Shown here: positions 31,186-41,220 of the stretch, piece by piece
Layout of the letters: the number at the start of each line of letters is the position of its first letter
How positions within the stretch are numbered: position 1 is the stretch's first letter
Assembly: GCF_000278235.1 (NCBI RefSeq)
Contig: NZ_JH725038.1
Coordinates: forward strand, 290,707-354,706
Length of the DNA: 64,000 nt
Direction of reading: 5' to 3'
DNA from: Bartonella vinsonii subsp. arupensis OK-94-513
GTDB taxonomy: Bacteria > Pseudomonadota > Alphaproteobacteria > Rhizobiales > Rhizobiaceae
Translations under genes and position numbers: made by a program
The notes under the pieces: model-generated
Seen by the model: the letters and a program-made list of their open reading frames with translations, nothing else
Database searches by the model: none
Told to the model about the DNA's origin: nothing

Positions 31186-32049
31186 TTAAGTTTCCACAGA
31201 GTTTTCAGGAAAAGTAAAATTCATATTTTCAGCAATGCTTATGGTGACGGGAGCATTTTTTACTGTCAACGCAATAGCTCTGTTCATAGCATCTTTGACA
31301 TGGTCAAGACGCATTAAAGCTAAAGCTTCGTTTGCAACACATGTTCCCAAGTAACCAAGTATTTTTGTTTCTGCTTCAACGTTGGAACCTGAGGTTAATT
31401 CGTGCTGACTTTTGACTGTTAAAATGCGACGACGTGCTGCGCGACGGTGATGCATTCGTGAAACCACTTCTTGCCCTATATAGCAACCTTTATTAAACGC
31501 CAACCCACCAATTTGATCATAATTAATATCATGAGGAAAGACTTTTCCTATTTCATAGTCCTGACCACTTTCAGCGATTGCATAACGGATACGCAATCGA
31601 TCCCAATTATGGTGATCTTCTGAAGAAAAAAAGGGTGTATTTCCATAGATTCGTATTATTTTTTCTTTTGGTGGAAAGCGCTTATCAATAAAACTTGAAT
31701 CATAATCTGAAAGAGTTTCTTCATTTTTCAAAAAAACCGTAACAACTTCTTGTAATGGTTGTGTAATTTCCACTTTTCTGCGCAATTTGTAAAGGAGAAG
31801 GCGCTTTTGGAGGATATCAGCTAAAGAGGCAAAAATATCGATCAGATAGCCGTCTTTTATTTTCCCGATAAGAAAATCAGCAATAACTTTTCCTTGTGGA
31901 GATAAGAGCGCTCCAGGGAAAATTTCTTGTAAGCCGATTTTTTTTACGTCTGTAGTGATAAGAGATTGCAGAAAATCTGTTGCTTCTTCACCTGTAACTT
32001 TAATAATGCTACGTTTTTTTAAGCGAATGATATTTTGTTTTTCAATCAT
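31186..32049 (-). CDS. ygfZ: Folate-binding protein YgfZ (iron-sulfur cluster maintenance)
   Basis: Tetrahydrofolate-binding protein of the GcvT-like family that helps maintain or repair some Fe-S enzymes. The diagnostic motif K-G-C-Y-x-G-Q-E is present as FNKGCYIGQEVVSRMHHR. The ATG at 32049 gives 287 residues; an extension to 32088 would run across the start of the divergent dihydroorotase gene and adds no family sequence. Fe-S enzymes such as ThiC are plausible clients, but that is an inference. Confidence 0.88.
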   Translation of the reverse strand: MIEKQNIIRLKKRSIIKVTGEEATDFLQSLITTDVKKIGLQEIFPGALLSPQGKVIADFLIGKIKDGYLIDIFASLADILQKRLLLYKLRRKVEITQPLQEVVTVFLKNEETLSDYDSSFIDKRFPPKEKIIRIYGNTPFFSSEDHHNWDRLRIRYAIAESGQDYEIGKVFPHDINYDQIGGLAFNKGCYIGQEVVSRMHHRRAARRRILTVKSQHELTSGSNVEAETKILGYLGTCVANEALALMRLDHVKDAMNRAIALTVKNAPVTISIAENMNFTFPENSVET

Positions 32050-32114
32050 GGTTCTTGCTTTTCTACTCAAAGTTACATAATCGATCAAAGAGGGGATATG
32101 TAAGGAGTATGGCT

Positions 32115-33443
32115 ATGTTTAAAACATTTGATACAATTTTTAAAGGTGCAACGCTTGTAAATCATGATGGAAGTAGCAAGCGTGATATTGGTATTACGAA
32201 TGGCCGTATTGCTGAAATTGGTGATCTTGCATATGCCTCTGCTGGGGAGATCGTTGATTGTACAGGGCTGCATATTTTGCCGGGTATTATCGATAGCCAA
32301 GTTCATTTTCGTGAGCCTGGCAATGAACATAAAGAAGATTTAGAAAGTGGCTCTTATTCTGCGGTGTTAGGGGGAGTTACAGCAGTCTTTGAAATGCCTA
32401 ACACTACCCCATTGACGACCTCAGAAGAAGCATTGTCTGATAAGGTAAGACGCGGATTTCATCGGATGCATTGTGATTTTGCATTTTGGGTTGGAGGAAC
32501 ACGTGAAAACGCACATGAATTAGCTGAGTTAGAAAGACTTCCAGGTGCTGCTGGAATAAAAGTCTTTATGGGATCTTCTACCGGTAATCTTTTGGTGGAT
32601 GATGATGAAAGTGTGCGTCTTATTTTGCAGAATACACGCCGTCGTGCAGCTTTTCATTCTGAAGATGAGACAAGGCTTAGAGAGCGTAAAATGTTGCGTG
32701 TTGAAGGGGATGCATCATCGCATCCGGTTTGGCGTGATGAGGTTGCAGCATTAAAATGTACACAACGTTTAGTGAAAATTGCGCATGAAACAAAGTCGCG
32801 CATCCATGTGTTACATCTTTCTACAGCAGAAGAAATTGAGTTTTTAAAGGAACATAAAGATATTGCAACAATTGAAGTAACGCAGCATCATTTGACTTTA
32901 ACCTCTGATGATTATCAGCGATTTGGTACATTAATTCAAATGAATCCACCAATCCGTGAAAGTCGGCACTGTGAATCTCTCTGGTATGGTGTTCAGCAGG
33001 GTATTGTTGATGTGTTAGGTTCTGATCATGCTCCTCATACGCTTGAAGAAAAGCGCAAACCTTATCCTGCTTCACCTTCAGGGATGACAGGAGTACAAAC
33101 AACAGCAGCAATTATGCTAACACATGTCAATGCGGGAAAGATATCCCTTGAACGTTTTGTTGATCTCACGTCACATGGTCCTAGCCGCGTTTTTGGTATA
33201 AGCTGTAAAGGGCGTCTTGCTGTTGGATATGATGCTGATTTGACCATTGTTGATCTTAAGCGAGAAGAAGTGATTACGAATGCTTTGATTGGTTCACGTG
33301 TAGGTTGGACACCCTATGATGGTAAAAAGGTTAAAGGTTGGCCTGTTGGAACCATTATACGGGGGATACGTGTTATGTGGGAAGGCGAAATTGTTACACC
33401 TTCTCAAGGTGAACCTGTTAAATTTATAGAAGCTCTGGTGTAA
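32115..33443 (+). CDS. pyrC: Class I dihydroorotase PyrC
   Basis: Zinc amidohydrolase that closes carbamoyl aspartate to dihydroorotate in pyrimidine synthesis. The metal motif is DSQVHFREPGNEHKEDL (HxR), followed by EMPNTTPLT, the lysine/carboxylate region KVFMGSSTGNL and the late GSDHAPH. AAGGAG sits seven bases before the ATG at 32115, whereas the in-frame ATG at 32109 is only one base from it, so 32115 is preferred; the protein has 442 residues. Hydantoinase or AllB cannot be fully excluded, but the motifs fit dihydroorotase best. It is divergent from ygfZ. Confidence 0.88.
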   Translation: MFKTFDTIFKGATLVNHDGSSKRDIGITNGRIAEIGDLAYASAGEIVDCTGLHILPGIIDSQVHFREPGNEHKEDLESGSYSAVLGGVTAVFEMPNTTPLTTSEEALSDKVRRGFHRMHCDFAFWVGGTRENAHELAELERLPGAAGIKVFMGSSTGNLLVDDDESVRLILQNTRRRAAFHSEDETRLRERKMLRVEGDASSHPVWRDEVAALKCTQRLVKIAHETKSRIHVLHLSTAEEIEFLKEHKDIATIEVTQHHLTLTSDDYQRFGTLIQMNPPIRESRHCESLWYGVQQGIVDVLGSDHAPHTLEEKRKPYPASPSGMTGVQTTAAIMLTHVNAGKISLERFVDLTSHGPSRVFGISCKGRLAVGYDADLTIVDLKREEVITNALIGSRVGWTPYDGKKVKGWPVGTIIRGIRVMWEGEIVTPSQGEPVKFIEALV

Positions 33444-33650
33444 CCAGATAGAATGGTTAGGGTTTATGGAAATGACTTCCTCTATGAAAAGACGCTTATT
33501 GTGGTTTTGTCATAGGGAAATAAAAATATATTGAAGGTTTGTTTTCAAAAAGTTGCATATTTATATCAAAGACGGTTTATGAATCTATTTATTTTTCGGA
33601 GTACTGTCATTGATGTAGTTTATTGAGAGTTTAGTAATTTTTTGTACAGA

Positions 33651-34022
33651 TTAATTATTATAATGCATGAGAAGGTTTTCAGATAAGGATTTTCCTTCTT
33701 TAATATATCTTTGAGTTGCTTCAATTGCTGATTGTGTACAATGATGATAATTTTCTGAAAAAGCACGGTACGCTTCATTAAATGCTTCATAAAAATAAGT
33801 ACGTCTTTGTGGCATGGGTTGTTCTGCCTCAATTAGTGCACTCATGTAATTATACCATTGGTTTGTTGGAGTGCTACAAAGATTTTGTAGGGAATGTAAG
33901 GATCCCAAAATTTCTGCTAGTCGTAGTAATTTCGTCTCATAAGGTGGTGATTGTTGTGCAAAGGTTGGTGTTAAAGCTAAAAAAGATATAAAAAAAACGG
34001 TTTTTATCAGATTATTGCGCAT
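33651..34022 (-). CDS. Small secreted protein of the TIGR02301 type
   Basis: A 123-residue protein with an N-terminal signal peptide (MRNNLIKTVFFISFLALTPTFAQ) and a mature helical domain with conserved-looking RLAEILGSLHSLQNLC and FNEAYRAFSENYHHC. The two cysteines could pair in the periplasm. The pattern matches the uncharacterised alphaproteobacterial family TIGR02301, whose function is not known. It lies convergent to the dihydroorotase gene, as in related genomes. Confidence 0.75.
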   Translation of the reverse strand: MRNNLIKTVFFISFLALTPTFAQQSPPYETKLLRLAEILGSLHSLQNLCSTPTNQWYNYMSALIEAEQPMPQRRTYFYEAFNEAYRAFSENYHHCTQSAIEATQRYIKEGKSLSENLLMHYNN

Positions 34023-34145
34023 TTTTTATTGCTCCTTTTTAATAAAACTTTGTAGATTACAATCGCGGATAAAATGGTTTATGCATATTACCAAGAGTGG
34101 GGCATATTATAAAATTTAGGGCATAAAGAAAGTAAGGAAAGCATC

Positions 34146-34250
34146 ATGAAGTTATTGAAAAATTTGACGAATCTTTGTGTCGTTAAAAATTTCAGATTTT
34201 TGTATGCAATCTGTTTTTCGTATGATTTTATGCTGTATAGAGCGTTCTAG
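34146..34250 (+). CDS. Candidate 34-residue reading frame
   Basis: ATG with an AAGGAAAG binding site six bases upstream opens a 34-codon frame (MKLLKNLTNLCVVKNFRFLY and then AICFSYDFMLYRAF). It is basic and hydrophobic, possibly membrane-bound. A terminator-like hairpin lies about 60 bases after its stop. No relatives are recognised; chance occurrence is possible. Confidence 0.25.
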   Translation: MKLLKNLTNLCVVKNFRFLYAICFSYDFMLYRAF

Positions 34251-34311
34251 ATTTTTTTCTAGAGCAGTTTTCTCATCAAGAAAAAATAGAGTTTTTATTT
34301 ATAGGATGCTT

Positions 34312-34342
34312 TAATCCAATCAAATAGAGTGGATTATTTTTT
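34312..34342 (+). terminator. Terminator-like hairpin upstream of cysS
   Basis: TAATCCA (34312-34318) pairs with TGGATTA (34330-34336) and is followed immediately by TTTTTT. On the plus strand nothing but a small reading frame lies upstream, so it either ends a small transcript or acts within the cysS leader, 155 bases before the start codon. Confidence 0.45.
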
Positions 34343-34496
34343 GACAAATGATGGGTACAGCCTCGATGCAATGGGCTCATTGTGAGAATTTTAGATAAGA
34401 TATACGAAAGTTTTAACTTAAAACCACATAATGCAATGATTTTGAATAAAATTCACTGTGAAAAGCGGCGAGTAATATCGCTAACGGAGTATAATA

Positions 34497-36005
34497 ATGA
34501 GAGAGTTGCGTTTTTATAACACGCTAACACGTAAAAAAGAACTTTTTACACCGATAGATGCAACGAGAGTACGTCTTTATGTTTGTGGACCAACGGTTTA
34601 TGATTACGCCCATATAGGTAATGCACGACCAGTCATTGTTTTTGACATGTTATTTCGTTTATTGCGTCATATCTATGGTAAAGATCACGTTATATACGCA
34701 CGTAATATTACAGATGTAGATGACAAAATTAATACACGAGCAGCTTACGAGTATCCAGAACTAGCACTTAACGAAGCTATTCGCCGATTGACGGAGCGTA
34801 CCTATTTGCAGTTTCAACAAGACACACGAGCACTTGGTTGTTTATTACCAACCAGCCAACCACGTGCAACAGATCATTTAGAAGAGATGCGCTCTTTGAT
34901 TGAACGGTTGCTTGAAAAAGGACACGCTTATATAGCGGAAAATCATATCTTATTTTCTGTAAGCAGCATAAAAAAACATCCCTCTTATGGATCGTTTGCA
35001 AAGCGCTCATTAGAGGAAATGAGGGCAGGTGCACGTGTCGATGTTGCTGCTTATAAAAAGGAAGAGATGGATTTTGTTTTATGGAAGCCCTCCATGGAGG
35101 GAGAGCCAGGTTGGACATCACCGGCAGGAATTTCTGTTTTAGGTCGTCCAGGGTGGCATATTGAATGTTCTGCAATGTCGATGGCAAAGTTGCTAGAACC
35201 CTATGGCGGTGGTTTAAGCTGTGATGATCCGACAGCGAATATTTTTGATATTCATGGTGGTGGGATTGATTTGATTTTTCCGCACCATGAAAATGAGATT
35301 GCACAAAGTTGTTCGGCTTTTGGAACTGAGCGAATGGCTAATCTTTGGATGCATAATGGTTTTGTGCAGGTTGAAGGCAAAAAGATGTCTAAAAGCCTCG
35401 GTAATTTTATTACTATTCGTTCTGTTTTAGAGAATAATTTTTTTGATCATAATGATATTTTAACAAATGAAATGAAGCAGAATTGGGCTGGTTTGTCTGC
35501 GCGTTTTTCGATGTTACAATCGCACTATCGTGAACCATTAAATTGGACAGCACAGCGTTTAGCACACTCTAGTAATGAACTCTATCGTTGGTATGAATTG
35601 CTTCGTAGTGAAAATGCTTATGCGGATAAGAATGAAGCTCTTGATGCCTCTTTGATAAATGCATTAAGTGATGATCTAAACACGCCAAATGCCTTTGCTC
35701 TTTTACGACAATTTTATAAAAGAGGCGATGCTGTAACGCTCGCAAATGGGATGAGTTTATTTGGGTTATTGCGGCCAGAGTGGGTTAGAGATGTAGAATG
35801 CCCATTATTTATGAAAAAAACTTCCCTTGATGAAAAATTTATCGATCAACGCATTGCCGAAAGGCTACAGCTTATCCATAATAAAGAATGGGCAGCTGCG
35901 GATACAATTCGTGATGCGCTTGCAGCTGAGGGGGTTATCTTAAAAGACAGCAAAGACCCACAAACTGGCGAGCGTATAACCGTGTGGGATATAAAGCGCT
36001 TATAA
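34497..36005 (+). CDS. cysS: Cysteinyl-tRNA synthetase
   Basis: Class I aminoacyl-tRNA synthetase charging tRNA-Cys. The HIGH-type motif is [17 protein letters not shown] with the first zinc cysteine, the other zinc ligands lie in GWHIECSAM and HHENEIAQS, and the KMSKS loop is KKMSKSLGN. At 502 residues it is longer than the E. coli enzyme, as is usual in Rhizobiales. The start ATG has a CGGAG binding site. Confidence 0.96.
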   Translation: MRELRFYNTLTRKKELFTPIDATRVRLYVCGPTVYDYAHIGNARPVIVFDMLFRLLRHIYGKDHVIYARNITDVDDKINTRAAYEYPELALNEAIRRLTERTYLQFQQDTRALGCLLPTSQPRATDHLEEMRSLIERLLEKGHAYIAENHILFSVSSIKKHPSYGSFAKRSLEEMRAGARVDVAAYKKEEMDFVLWKPSMEGEPGWTSPAGISVLGRPGWHIECSAMSMAKLLEPYGGGLSCDDPTANIFDIHGGGIDLIFPHHENEIAQSCSAFGTERMANLWMHNGFVQVEGKKMSKSLGNFITIRSVLENNFFDHNDILTNEMKQNWAGLSARFSMLQSHYREPLNWTAQRLAHSSNELYRWYELLRSENAYADKNEALDASLINALSDDLNTPNAFALLRQFYKRGDAVTLANGMSLFGLLRPEWVRDVECPLFMKKTSLDEKFIDQRIAERLQLIHNKEWAAADTIRDALAAEGVILKDSKDPQTGERITVWDIKRL

Positions 36006-36047
36006 TTCCAGTATTTTGGCAGCTTCCATAACAAGGGAGACAGTTTG

Positions 36048-36719
36048 ATGGAATTTTTATATCACTACGGATATGTCACACTTAAATTGGTTGTAGGCCT
36101 TATCGCTTTTCTCTTCATTTTAAGAACAACGGGGCGTGGAAGTCTTAGCCAAATGACACCAGTTGATTTGGTAAGCAATTTTGTGATGGGGAGTATCATT
36201 GGGGGCATTATTTATAGTCCGGAGGTTAGCAGTGTTCAATTATTGCTTGTTTTATTTATTTGGCAAACTCTGATTGCATCTCTTAATTTTTTGACACGCT
36301 ATTCAGTCTTTTTTCGTCGTCTCATTGCTGGGCAAAATATCGCATTGGTTTTAGATGGCGTCTTTCAAGTGGATGAGATTAAAAATTTAGGCATCAGCGT
36401 GAATGAACTGATAACGATGTTGCGTATTAAAGGCTGTAGTTTACATGAAGCTGCTTTTGTTCGTTTGGAAACCAATGGGGATTGTTCTGTTATTAAAAAG
36501 GAAGAAGGGAAGAAGTCCATTATTGTAGTACAAAATGGCGAAATTCTTAAGAAAGGGCTTAAAGAAATTGGTAAATCAAAAAAATGGCTTCAAGCAGAAT
36601 TGGACAAGAAGCATGTGAAGGCTGAAAATTTATTTGCAGCGGAATGGTATGAGAATACAGACCAAAATAATAAACCTTATGGCGGATTATTTCTTGTCCC
36701 TTTATCAAAAACAGTTTAG
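36048..36719 (+). CDS. DUF421 (YetF-like) membrane protein
   Basis: A 223-residue inner-membrane protein with three N-terminal hydrophobic segments and a cytoplasmic domain. The family segments are FILRTTGRGSLSQMTPVDLV, MGSIIGGIIYS and the LRIKGCSLHEAAFVRLETNG strand of the DUF421 domain. ATG at 36048 has AAGGGAG nine bases before it; an in-frame TTG lies one codon upstream. The function is unknown. It follows cysS by 42 bases. Confidence 0.85.
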   Translation: MEFLYHYGYVTLKLVVGLIAFLFILRTTGRGSLSQMTPVDLVSNFVMGSIIGGIIYSPEVSSVQLLLVLFIWQTLIASLNFLTRYSVFFRRLIAGQNIALVLDGVFQVDEIKNLGISVNELITMLRIKGCSLHEAAFVRLETNGDCSVIKKEEGKKSIIVVQNGEILKKGLKEIGKSKKWLQAELDKKHVKAENLFAAEWYENTDQNNKPYGGLFLVPLSKTV

Positions 36720-36839
36720 CTTTAAGTGCTAATATGTATATTTACAGGAAGTGTATAGCAAGAGGATAAGGAACTGTAGTGGCTACAGAGGGGGATATTA
36801 TCGTGCTTGTGGAGTAGATGATAAAGAAATAAGTGCTTT

Positions 36840-38723
36840 ATGAAACAGAATGAAATGATAAAAACCGTGTCGTCAGATACAGGTCAGACTTTGCGTACAC
36901 TCTACAATTTATGGCCTTATATGTGGCCAACAGATCGGCGCGATCTGAAAATGCGTGTCTTATGGGCGATATTTTATCTTGTTTTAGCCAAGCTATTTCT
37001 CATATCTGTACCGTATTTCTTTAAATATGCTACGGATACTCTTGATGTGAGCTTAAAGCTCTCCATGTGGACGTCACAAAGCTGTATTATTCCTCTTATG
37101 CTCGTCTTGGCATATAACGTCGCCCGTGTTGTTCAAGCAGCATTAAATCAGTTGCGTGATTCTTTGTTTGCAACTGTTGGTCAACATGCTATCCGCCAAT
37201 TAGCCTATAAGACTTTCATGCATATTCATGAATTGTCTTTGCGATTTCATTTGGAAAGGCGGACTGGTGGTCTTTCTCGTGTGATTGAGCGTGGGACAAA
37301 AGGAATTGAAGCTATTGTTAGATTTTCAATTCTGAACACAGTACCAACGGTTTTAGAATTTGTTTTGACAGCATTTGTATTTTACATAAGCTATGGATGG
37401 CATTATTTGTTCATAGTTGTCGTCATGGTAGGGCTGTATACTTGGTTTACAATTAAGGCAAGTGATTGGCGTATTCGTATTCGGCAGAAAATGAATATGG
37501 CAGATACTGAAGCCAACACGCGCGCTGTTGATTCTCTTTTGAATTTTGAAACAGTCAAATATTTTTGTAATGAAACTCTAGAAGCGCGTCGATTTGATTC
37601 TTCTATGGAAAATTATGAAAAAGCAGCAACGAAAATTTGGACATCCTTAAGCTGGCTTAACTTTGGTCAGGCTCTTATTTTTGGTATTGGAATGACTATT
37701 CTGATGTTAATGTCAGCTTACGAAGTTTTTAATAATACACAAACTCTAGGGGATTTTGTTTTTATTAATGCGCTTTTAATACAGCTTTCTATTCCACTGA
37801 ATTTTATTGGTTCGATTTATCGTGATGTGCGGCAAGGATTAACTGATATTGAAGCCATGTTTGATCTTTTAGATGTTCAGCAGGAGATTGTTGATAAATC
37901 AGATGCTAAACCATTAGTAGTGCGTGATGGTACCATTCAGTTTCATCAGGTAAAATTTTCCTATGATCCGGCTCGCCAGATTCTCAAAGACATTAATTTT
38001 GAGGTCCCTGGAGGAAAAACAGTTGCAATTGTTGGTCCATCAGGTGCTGGTAAATCGACTATTTCTCGATTACTTTTTCGTTTTTACGATGTTGAAGCAG
38101 GTTCCATCACAATCGATGGACAAGATATTCGTGATGTGACACAAAAAAGTTTACGTGAAGCTATCGGTATGGTCCCGCAGGATACGGTGTTATTTAACGA
38201 TACAATTGCATATAATATTTGCTATGGGCGTCCAACTGCTACAGAGGAAGAGATGCGCAAAGCTGCTGAAATGGCACAGATATCAAAATTTATTGAGATG
38301 CTTCCGGAAGGCTTTCAGTCTATGGTTGGTGAGCGTGGGCTCAAGCTATCAGGTGGTGAAAAACAACGTGTAGCTATTGCGCGGACATTGTTAAAAGCTC
38401 CCCCTCTTCTTATTCTAGATGAAGCAACAGCGGCTCTTGATACGGCAACAGAACAGGAAATTCAACAAGCACTAGATATTGTAAGCCGTGGGCGTACAAC
38501 ATTGATAATTGCTCATCGTCTTTCTACTGTTATCAATGCTGATGAAATTTTGGTTCTTAAAAATGGCCGTATTATTGAAAATGGGACGCATGCACAACTT
38601 TTACAAAAGAAAGGTCTCTATGCTTCAATGTGGAATAAGCAGCTTGAAGCATCACAAGCTGAGGAAAAATTACGTAAAATGCGTGAAGAAGATGAGATAG
38701 GCGTTGTTAATCGTAAAAAATAA
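36840..38723 (+). CDS. Atm1-like ABC transporter (membrane plus ATPase domain)
   Basis: A 627-residue half-transporter that should work as a homodimer. The N-terminal six-helix domain (about residues 35-330) is followed by an ATPase domain with Walker A (GPSGAGKST), the signature LSGGEKQRVAIARTLL and Walker B (LLILDEATAALD). The NLWPYMWP start and the ERGTKGIEAI segment resemble the Atm1/HMT family, which exports glutathione-linked sulfur or metal compounds and is common in alphaproteobacteria. The substrate is not proven. MsbA-type lipid export is a less likely alternative. Confidence 0.88.
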   Translation: MKQNEMIKTVSSDTGQTLRTLYNLWPYMWPTDRRDLKMRVLWAIFYLVLAKLFLISVPYFFKYATDTLDVSLKLSMWTSQSCIIPLMLVLAYNVARVVQAALNQLRDSLFATVGQHAIRQLAYKTFMHIHELSLRFHLERRTGGLSRVIERGTKGIEAIVRFSILNTVPTVLEFVLTAFVFYISYGWHYLFIVVVMVGLYTWFTIKASDWRIRIRQKMNMADTEANTRAVDSLLNFETVKYFCNETLEARRFDSSMENYEKAATKIWTSLSWLNFGQALIFGIGMTILMLMSAYEVFNNTQTLGDFVFINALLIQLSIPLNFIGSIYRDVRQGLTDIEAMFDLLDVQQEIVDKSDAKPLVVRDGTIQFHQVKFSYDPARQILKDINFEVPGGKTVAIVGPSGAGKSTISRLLFRFYDVEAGSITIDGQDIRDVTQKSLREAIGMVPQDTVLFNDTIAYNICYGRPTATEEEMRKAAEMAQISKFIEMLPEGFQSMVGERGLKLSGGEKQRVAIARTLLKAPPLLILDEATAALDTATEQEIQQALDIVSRGRTTLIIAHRLSTVINADEILVLKNGRIIENGTHAQLLQKKGLYASMWNKQLEASQAEEKLRKMREEDEIGVVNRKK

Positions 38724-38838
38724 GCTGTGCAAATGTTATCTATAACTTTATATGGAGTGGTTGATTAAGTACACAAAAGGGCAAAAAGGAACAAAAAGGT
38801 TTATACCTTGTTAAGTTAGACTATGAATAGGAAATGAT

Positions 38839-39537
38839 ATGAGTATTCTACAATCTATCCATAATAGTTTTGTGCCGATTCATAAAGAGGGTTATCCCTT
38901 TATTGTGGCGTTTTTTATTATTTCGCTCATTCTTGGTTGGATATGGAATCCGTTTTTTTGGTGTGGTCTTATTCTTACTGTATGGTGTATGTATTTTTTC
39001 CGTGATCCAGATCGTGTGGTCCCTTTAAATTCAAATTTGGTTATATCTCCTGCTGATGGACGTATCTCCTTCGTTGAACCATGTATTCCTCCTGAAGAAT
39101 TGGGATTAGGTAAAGAAGAAATGATCCGTGTCTCCGTGTTTATGGATATTTTTTCATGCCATATTAATCGTATTCCCATAAGCGGTACAGTAGAATCTAT
39201 AGTTTATCGTCCAGGCCGATTTACTAATGCTGAGCTCGACAAGGCTAGTCAGTTTAATGAGCGTAATGGGATGGTCATTGATAGCAAATATGGTAAAATT
39301 GGTATGGTGCAGATAGCAGGGATGGTTGCTCGCCGGATTGTTTGTTGGTCAAAAGAAAATGATTCCGTGACTGCTGGAGAGCGATTTGGATTAATTCGTT
39401 TTGGTTCTCGCCTTGATATTTATATACCAACTGAAGTGCAATTGCGTGTTGCGGTTGGCCAAACAGCAATTGCTGGAGAAACAGTTTTAGGTTTTTTTGA
39501 CGATCAGAGTGAGACGACTGGTTTTAGATTCGGTTAG
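38839..39537 (+). CDS. psd: Phosphatidylserine decarboxylase proenzyme
   Basis: Makes phosphatidylethanolamine from phosphatidylserine. It is made as a proenzyme that cuts itself to create the pyruvoyl cofactor; the cut site is the Gly-Ser in [12 protein letters not shown]. The N-terminus has two hydrophobic segments for membrane association, and [12 protein letters not shown] and [16 protein letters not shown] are family segments. At 232 residues it is the short bacterial form. It is followed eight bases later by pssA, its supplier. Confidence 0.95.
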   Translation: MSILQSIHNSFVPIHKEGYPFIVAFFIISLILGWIWNPFFWCGLILTVWCMYFFRDPDRVVPLNSNLVISPADGRISFVEPCIPPEELGLGKEEMIRVSVFMDIFSCHINRIPISGTVESIVYRPGRFTNAELDKASQFNERNGMVIDSKYGKIGMVQIAGMVARRIVCWSKENDSVTAGERFGLIRFGSRLDIYIPTEVQLRVAVGQTAIAGETVLGFFDDQSETTGFRFG

Positions 39538-39545
39538 GATGAACA

Positions 39546-40385
39546 ATGAAAAATTTTTCGCTCTTTTCTTCATTTAATCCTGAAGGACAGCATGATGATA
39601 GTGCAAATCGGTGGCGTTCACCTACACCGATGCGGTATGTCATCCCAAATATTATCACTATTTTGGCAATTTGCGCAGGGATGAGCAGTATTCGTTTAGC
39701 TTTTGAGCATCGCTATGAGGCTGCTATTTTGATGGTGCTTTTGGCAGCAATTCTAGATGGTGCAGATGGTCGTATCGCCCGTTTGATGGATGGAAGTTCA
39801 TCTTTTGGAGCACAGATGGATTCTCTTGCGGATGTGATCAATTTTGGTGTTGCGCCTGCGCTTATTGTTTATTCCTTTGTGTTAGCACAAGCGCACCAAG
39901 TCGGTTGGGTAGCAGCACTTGTCTATTGTGTTGCTTGTTGTTTACGATTAGCGCGTTTTAATGTGATGTTGGATAACAAGGATATACCAAAATGGCAGGG
40001 GAATTATTTTGTTGGTGTTCCTGCACCAGCAGGGGCGTTACTGCTTTTATTACCTATGTATTTAGGAGCTCTTGGTTTGGAACCAAGTTGGAGTTGGGCA
40101 TTATTTTTTAGTCTTTATACTGTCATTATTGCTTTTCTTTTGGTCAGTCGTTTGCCTGTGTGGAATGCAAAAACAATTGATCAAAATTTGAGGCGTGATA
40201 TCGTCGTACCGTGCATGCTGGGTATTGTTATTTATGTAGGTTTTCTTGCAACTTACACATGGTATACTTTATTGGTCACAGCTGTTTGCTATATGATTTT
40301 TCTTCCCTGTAGTTTTGTTGCTTATAATAAACGCACTACTTTGGAGGAAAAAAAGACCATTGCGGAAACGCATAAAGAATTATAG
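39546..40385 (+). CDS. pssA: CDP-diacylglycerol-serine O-phosphatidyltransferase PssA
   Basis: Makes phosphatidylserine from CDP-diacylglycerol and serine at the inner membrane. The CDP-alcohol phosphotransferase signature is DGADGRIAR followed by GAQMDSLADVINFG, with the expected spacing of the aspartates. There are about eight hydrophobic segments in 279 residues. It is paired with psd, giving the two steps to phosphatidylethanolamine. It is convergent with the SDR gene. Confidence 0.95.
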   Translation: MKNFSLFSSFNPEGQHDDSANRWRSPTPMRYVIPNIITILAICAGMSSIRLAFEHRYEAAILMVLLAAILDGADGRIARLMDGSSSFGAQMDSLADVINFGVAPALIVYSFVLAQAHQVGWVAALVYCVACCLRLARFNVMLDNKDIPKWQGNYFVGVPAPAGALLLLLPMYLGALGLEPSWSWALFFSLYTVIIAFLLVSRLPVWNAKTIDQNLRRDIVVPCMLGIVIYVGFLATYTWYTLLVTAVCYMIFLPCSFVAYNKRTTLEEKKTIAETHKEL

Positions 40386-40467
40386 AGCTTTATATATTGG
40401 GGGGAAGCAGATTAGAAGCAGAGAGAAATTTCCATTGAGGTTGGTTGTTTCTATTTTTATTCTACAA

Positions 40468-41220
40468 TCAGTCAGGTACATGATAATCCATAAACCGATT
40501 TTTACGGACATTAAAGAGTTTTCCTGTTTCTTTTAAATCAGGTGAGGATAAATGCGCTATCTTTGCTGCGACTTCTTGTGGTGTAGGGAGTGTTTGAGGA
40601 TCTTCACCAGGCATGGCTTGCGCGCGCATAGCAGTGCGTGTTGCACCGGGATCAACACAATTAATCTTTATAGGGGTTTGTTTAAGTTCTTCTGCCCAGC
40701 AGCGAGCAATAATTTCTAAAGCAGCTTTAGAGGCTGCATAAGGTCCCCAGAAAGCACGTGCAACATGAGCAACACTTGAGGATAATAGAATTGCTCGTCC
40801 AGCATCAGATTTACGCAATAAAGGTTCAACGGCTTTCATTAAGCGCCATTGGCTGATGAAGTTTATTTGAAAAACATCTTCAAATACCGTATTTTCTATA
40901 TGAGCTACTGGTGAGAGTGTTCCAAGAATTCCTGCGTTTGCAACCATAATATCAAGTTTTTTCCAGCGTTTAGCAATTGAAGCACTCAGAGTATCAATGT
41001 TTTCCATATGATGTAAATCAAGTGGGACGAGTGTTGCACATGCACCTTTTTCTCGGATTTTGTTGTCAAGTTCAGTAAGACCACTCACTGTTCGTGCAAG
41101 GGCGATAATGTGAGCACCGCGTTCTGCGAGCTCTAACGCTAAATGGTAGCCAATACCCTTTGAGGCACCGGTAACAAGTGCAACACGACCAGAGAGACTA
41201 AAATCAAATTGTGCCATCAT
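40468..41220 (-). CDS. Short-chain dehydrogenase/reductase
   Basis: A 250-residue NAD(P)-dependent oxidoreductase with the Rossmann motif VTGASKGIGYHLALEL, the NAG motif VANAGILG and the catalytic YAASKAAL with an upstream serine. The substrate is unknown. Its start overlaps the purF stop by one base (TAATG), and this position after purF is conserved in rhizobia. It is distinct from the FabG at 51402. Confidence 0.88.
   Translation of the reverse strand: MMAQFDFSLSGRVALVTGASKGIGYHLALELAERGAHIIALARTVSGLTELDNKIREKGACATLVPLDLHHMENIDTLSASIAKRWKKLDIMVANAGILGTLSPVAHIENTVFEDVFQINFISQWRLMKAVEPLLRKSDAGRAILLSSSVAHVARAFWGPYAASKAALEIIARCWAEELKQTPIKINCVDPGATRTAMRAQAMPGEDPQTLPTPQEVAAKIAHLSSPDLKETGKLFNVRKNRFMDYHVPD

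Larger units (their letters stand above)
34023..34496. other. Gap upstream of cysS with a candidate small transcription unit
   Basis: A 474-base AT-rich gap. On the plus strand it holds a 34-codon frame (34146-34250) behind AAGGAAAG, and a terminator-like hairpin at 34312-34342. A TTGACA hexamer overlaps the end of the T-run but lacks a clear -10. No tRNA-like or riboswitch-like fold was found. Confidence 0.4.

Noticed and set aside
34341-34369. cysS promoter with TTGACA at 34341
   Set aside because: No acceptable -10 hexamer 16-18 bases downstream, and the hexamer overlaps the terminator T-run.
34777-35304. 175-codon frame antisense to cysS
   Set aside because: A shadow of the conserved cysS coding sequence, without start signals.
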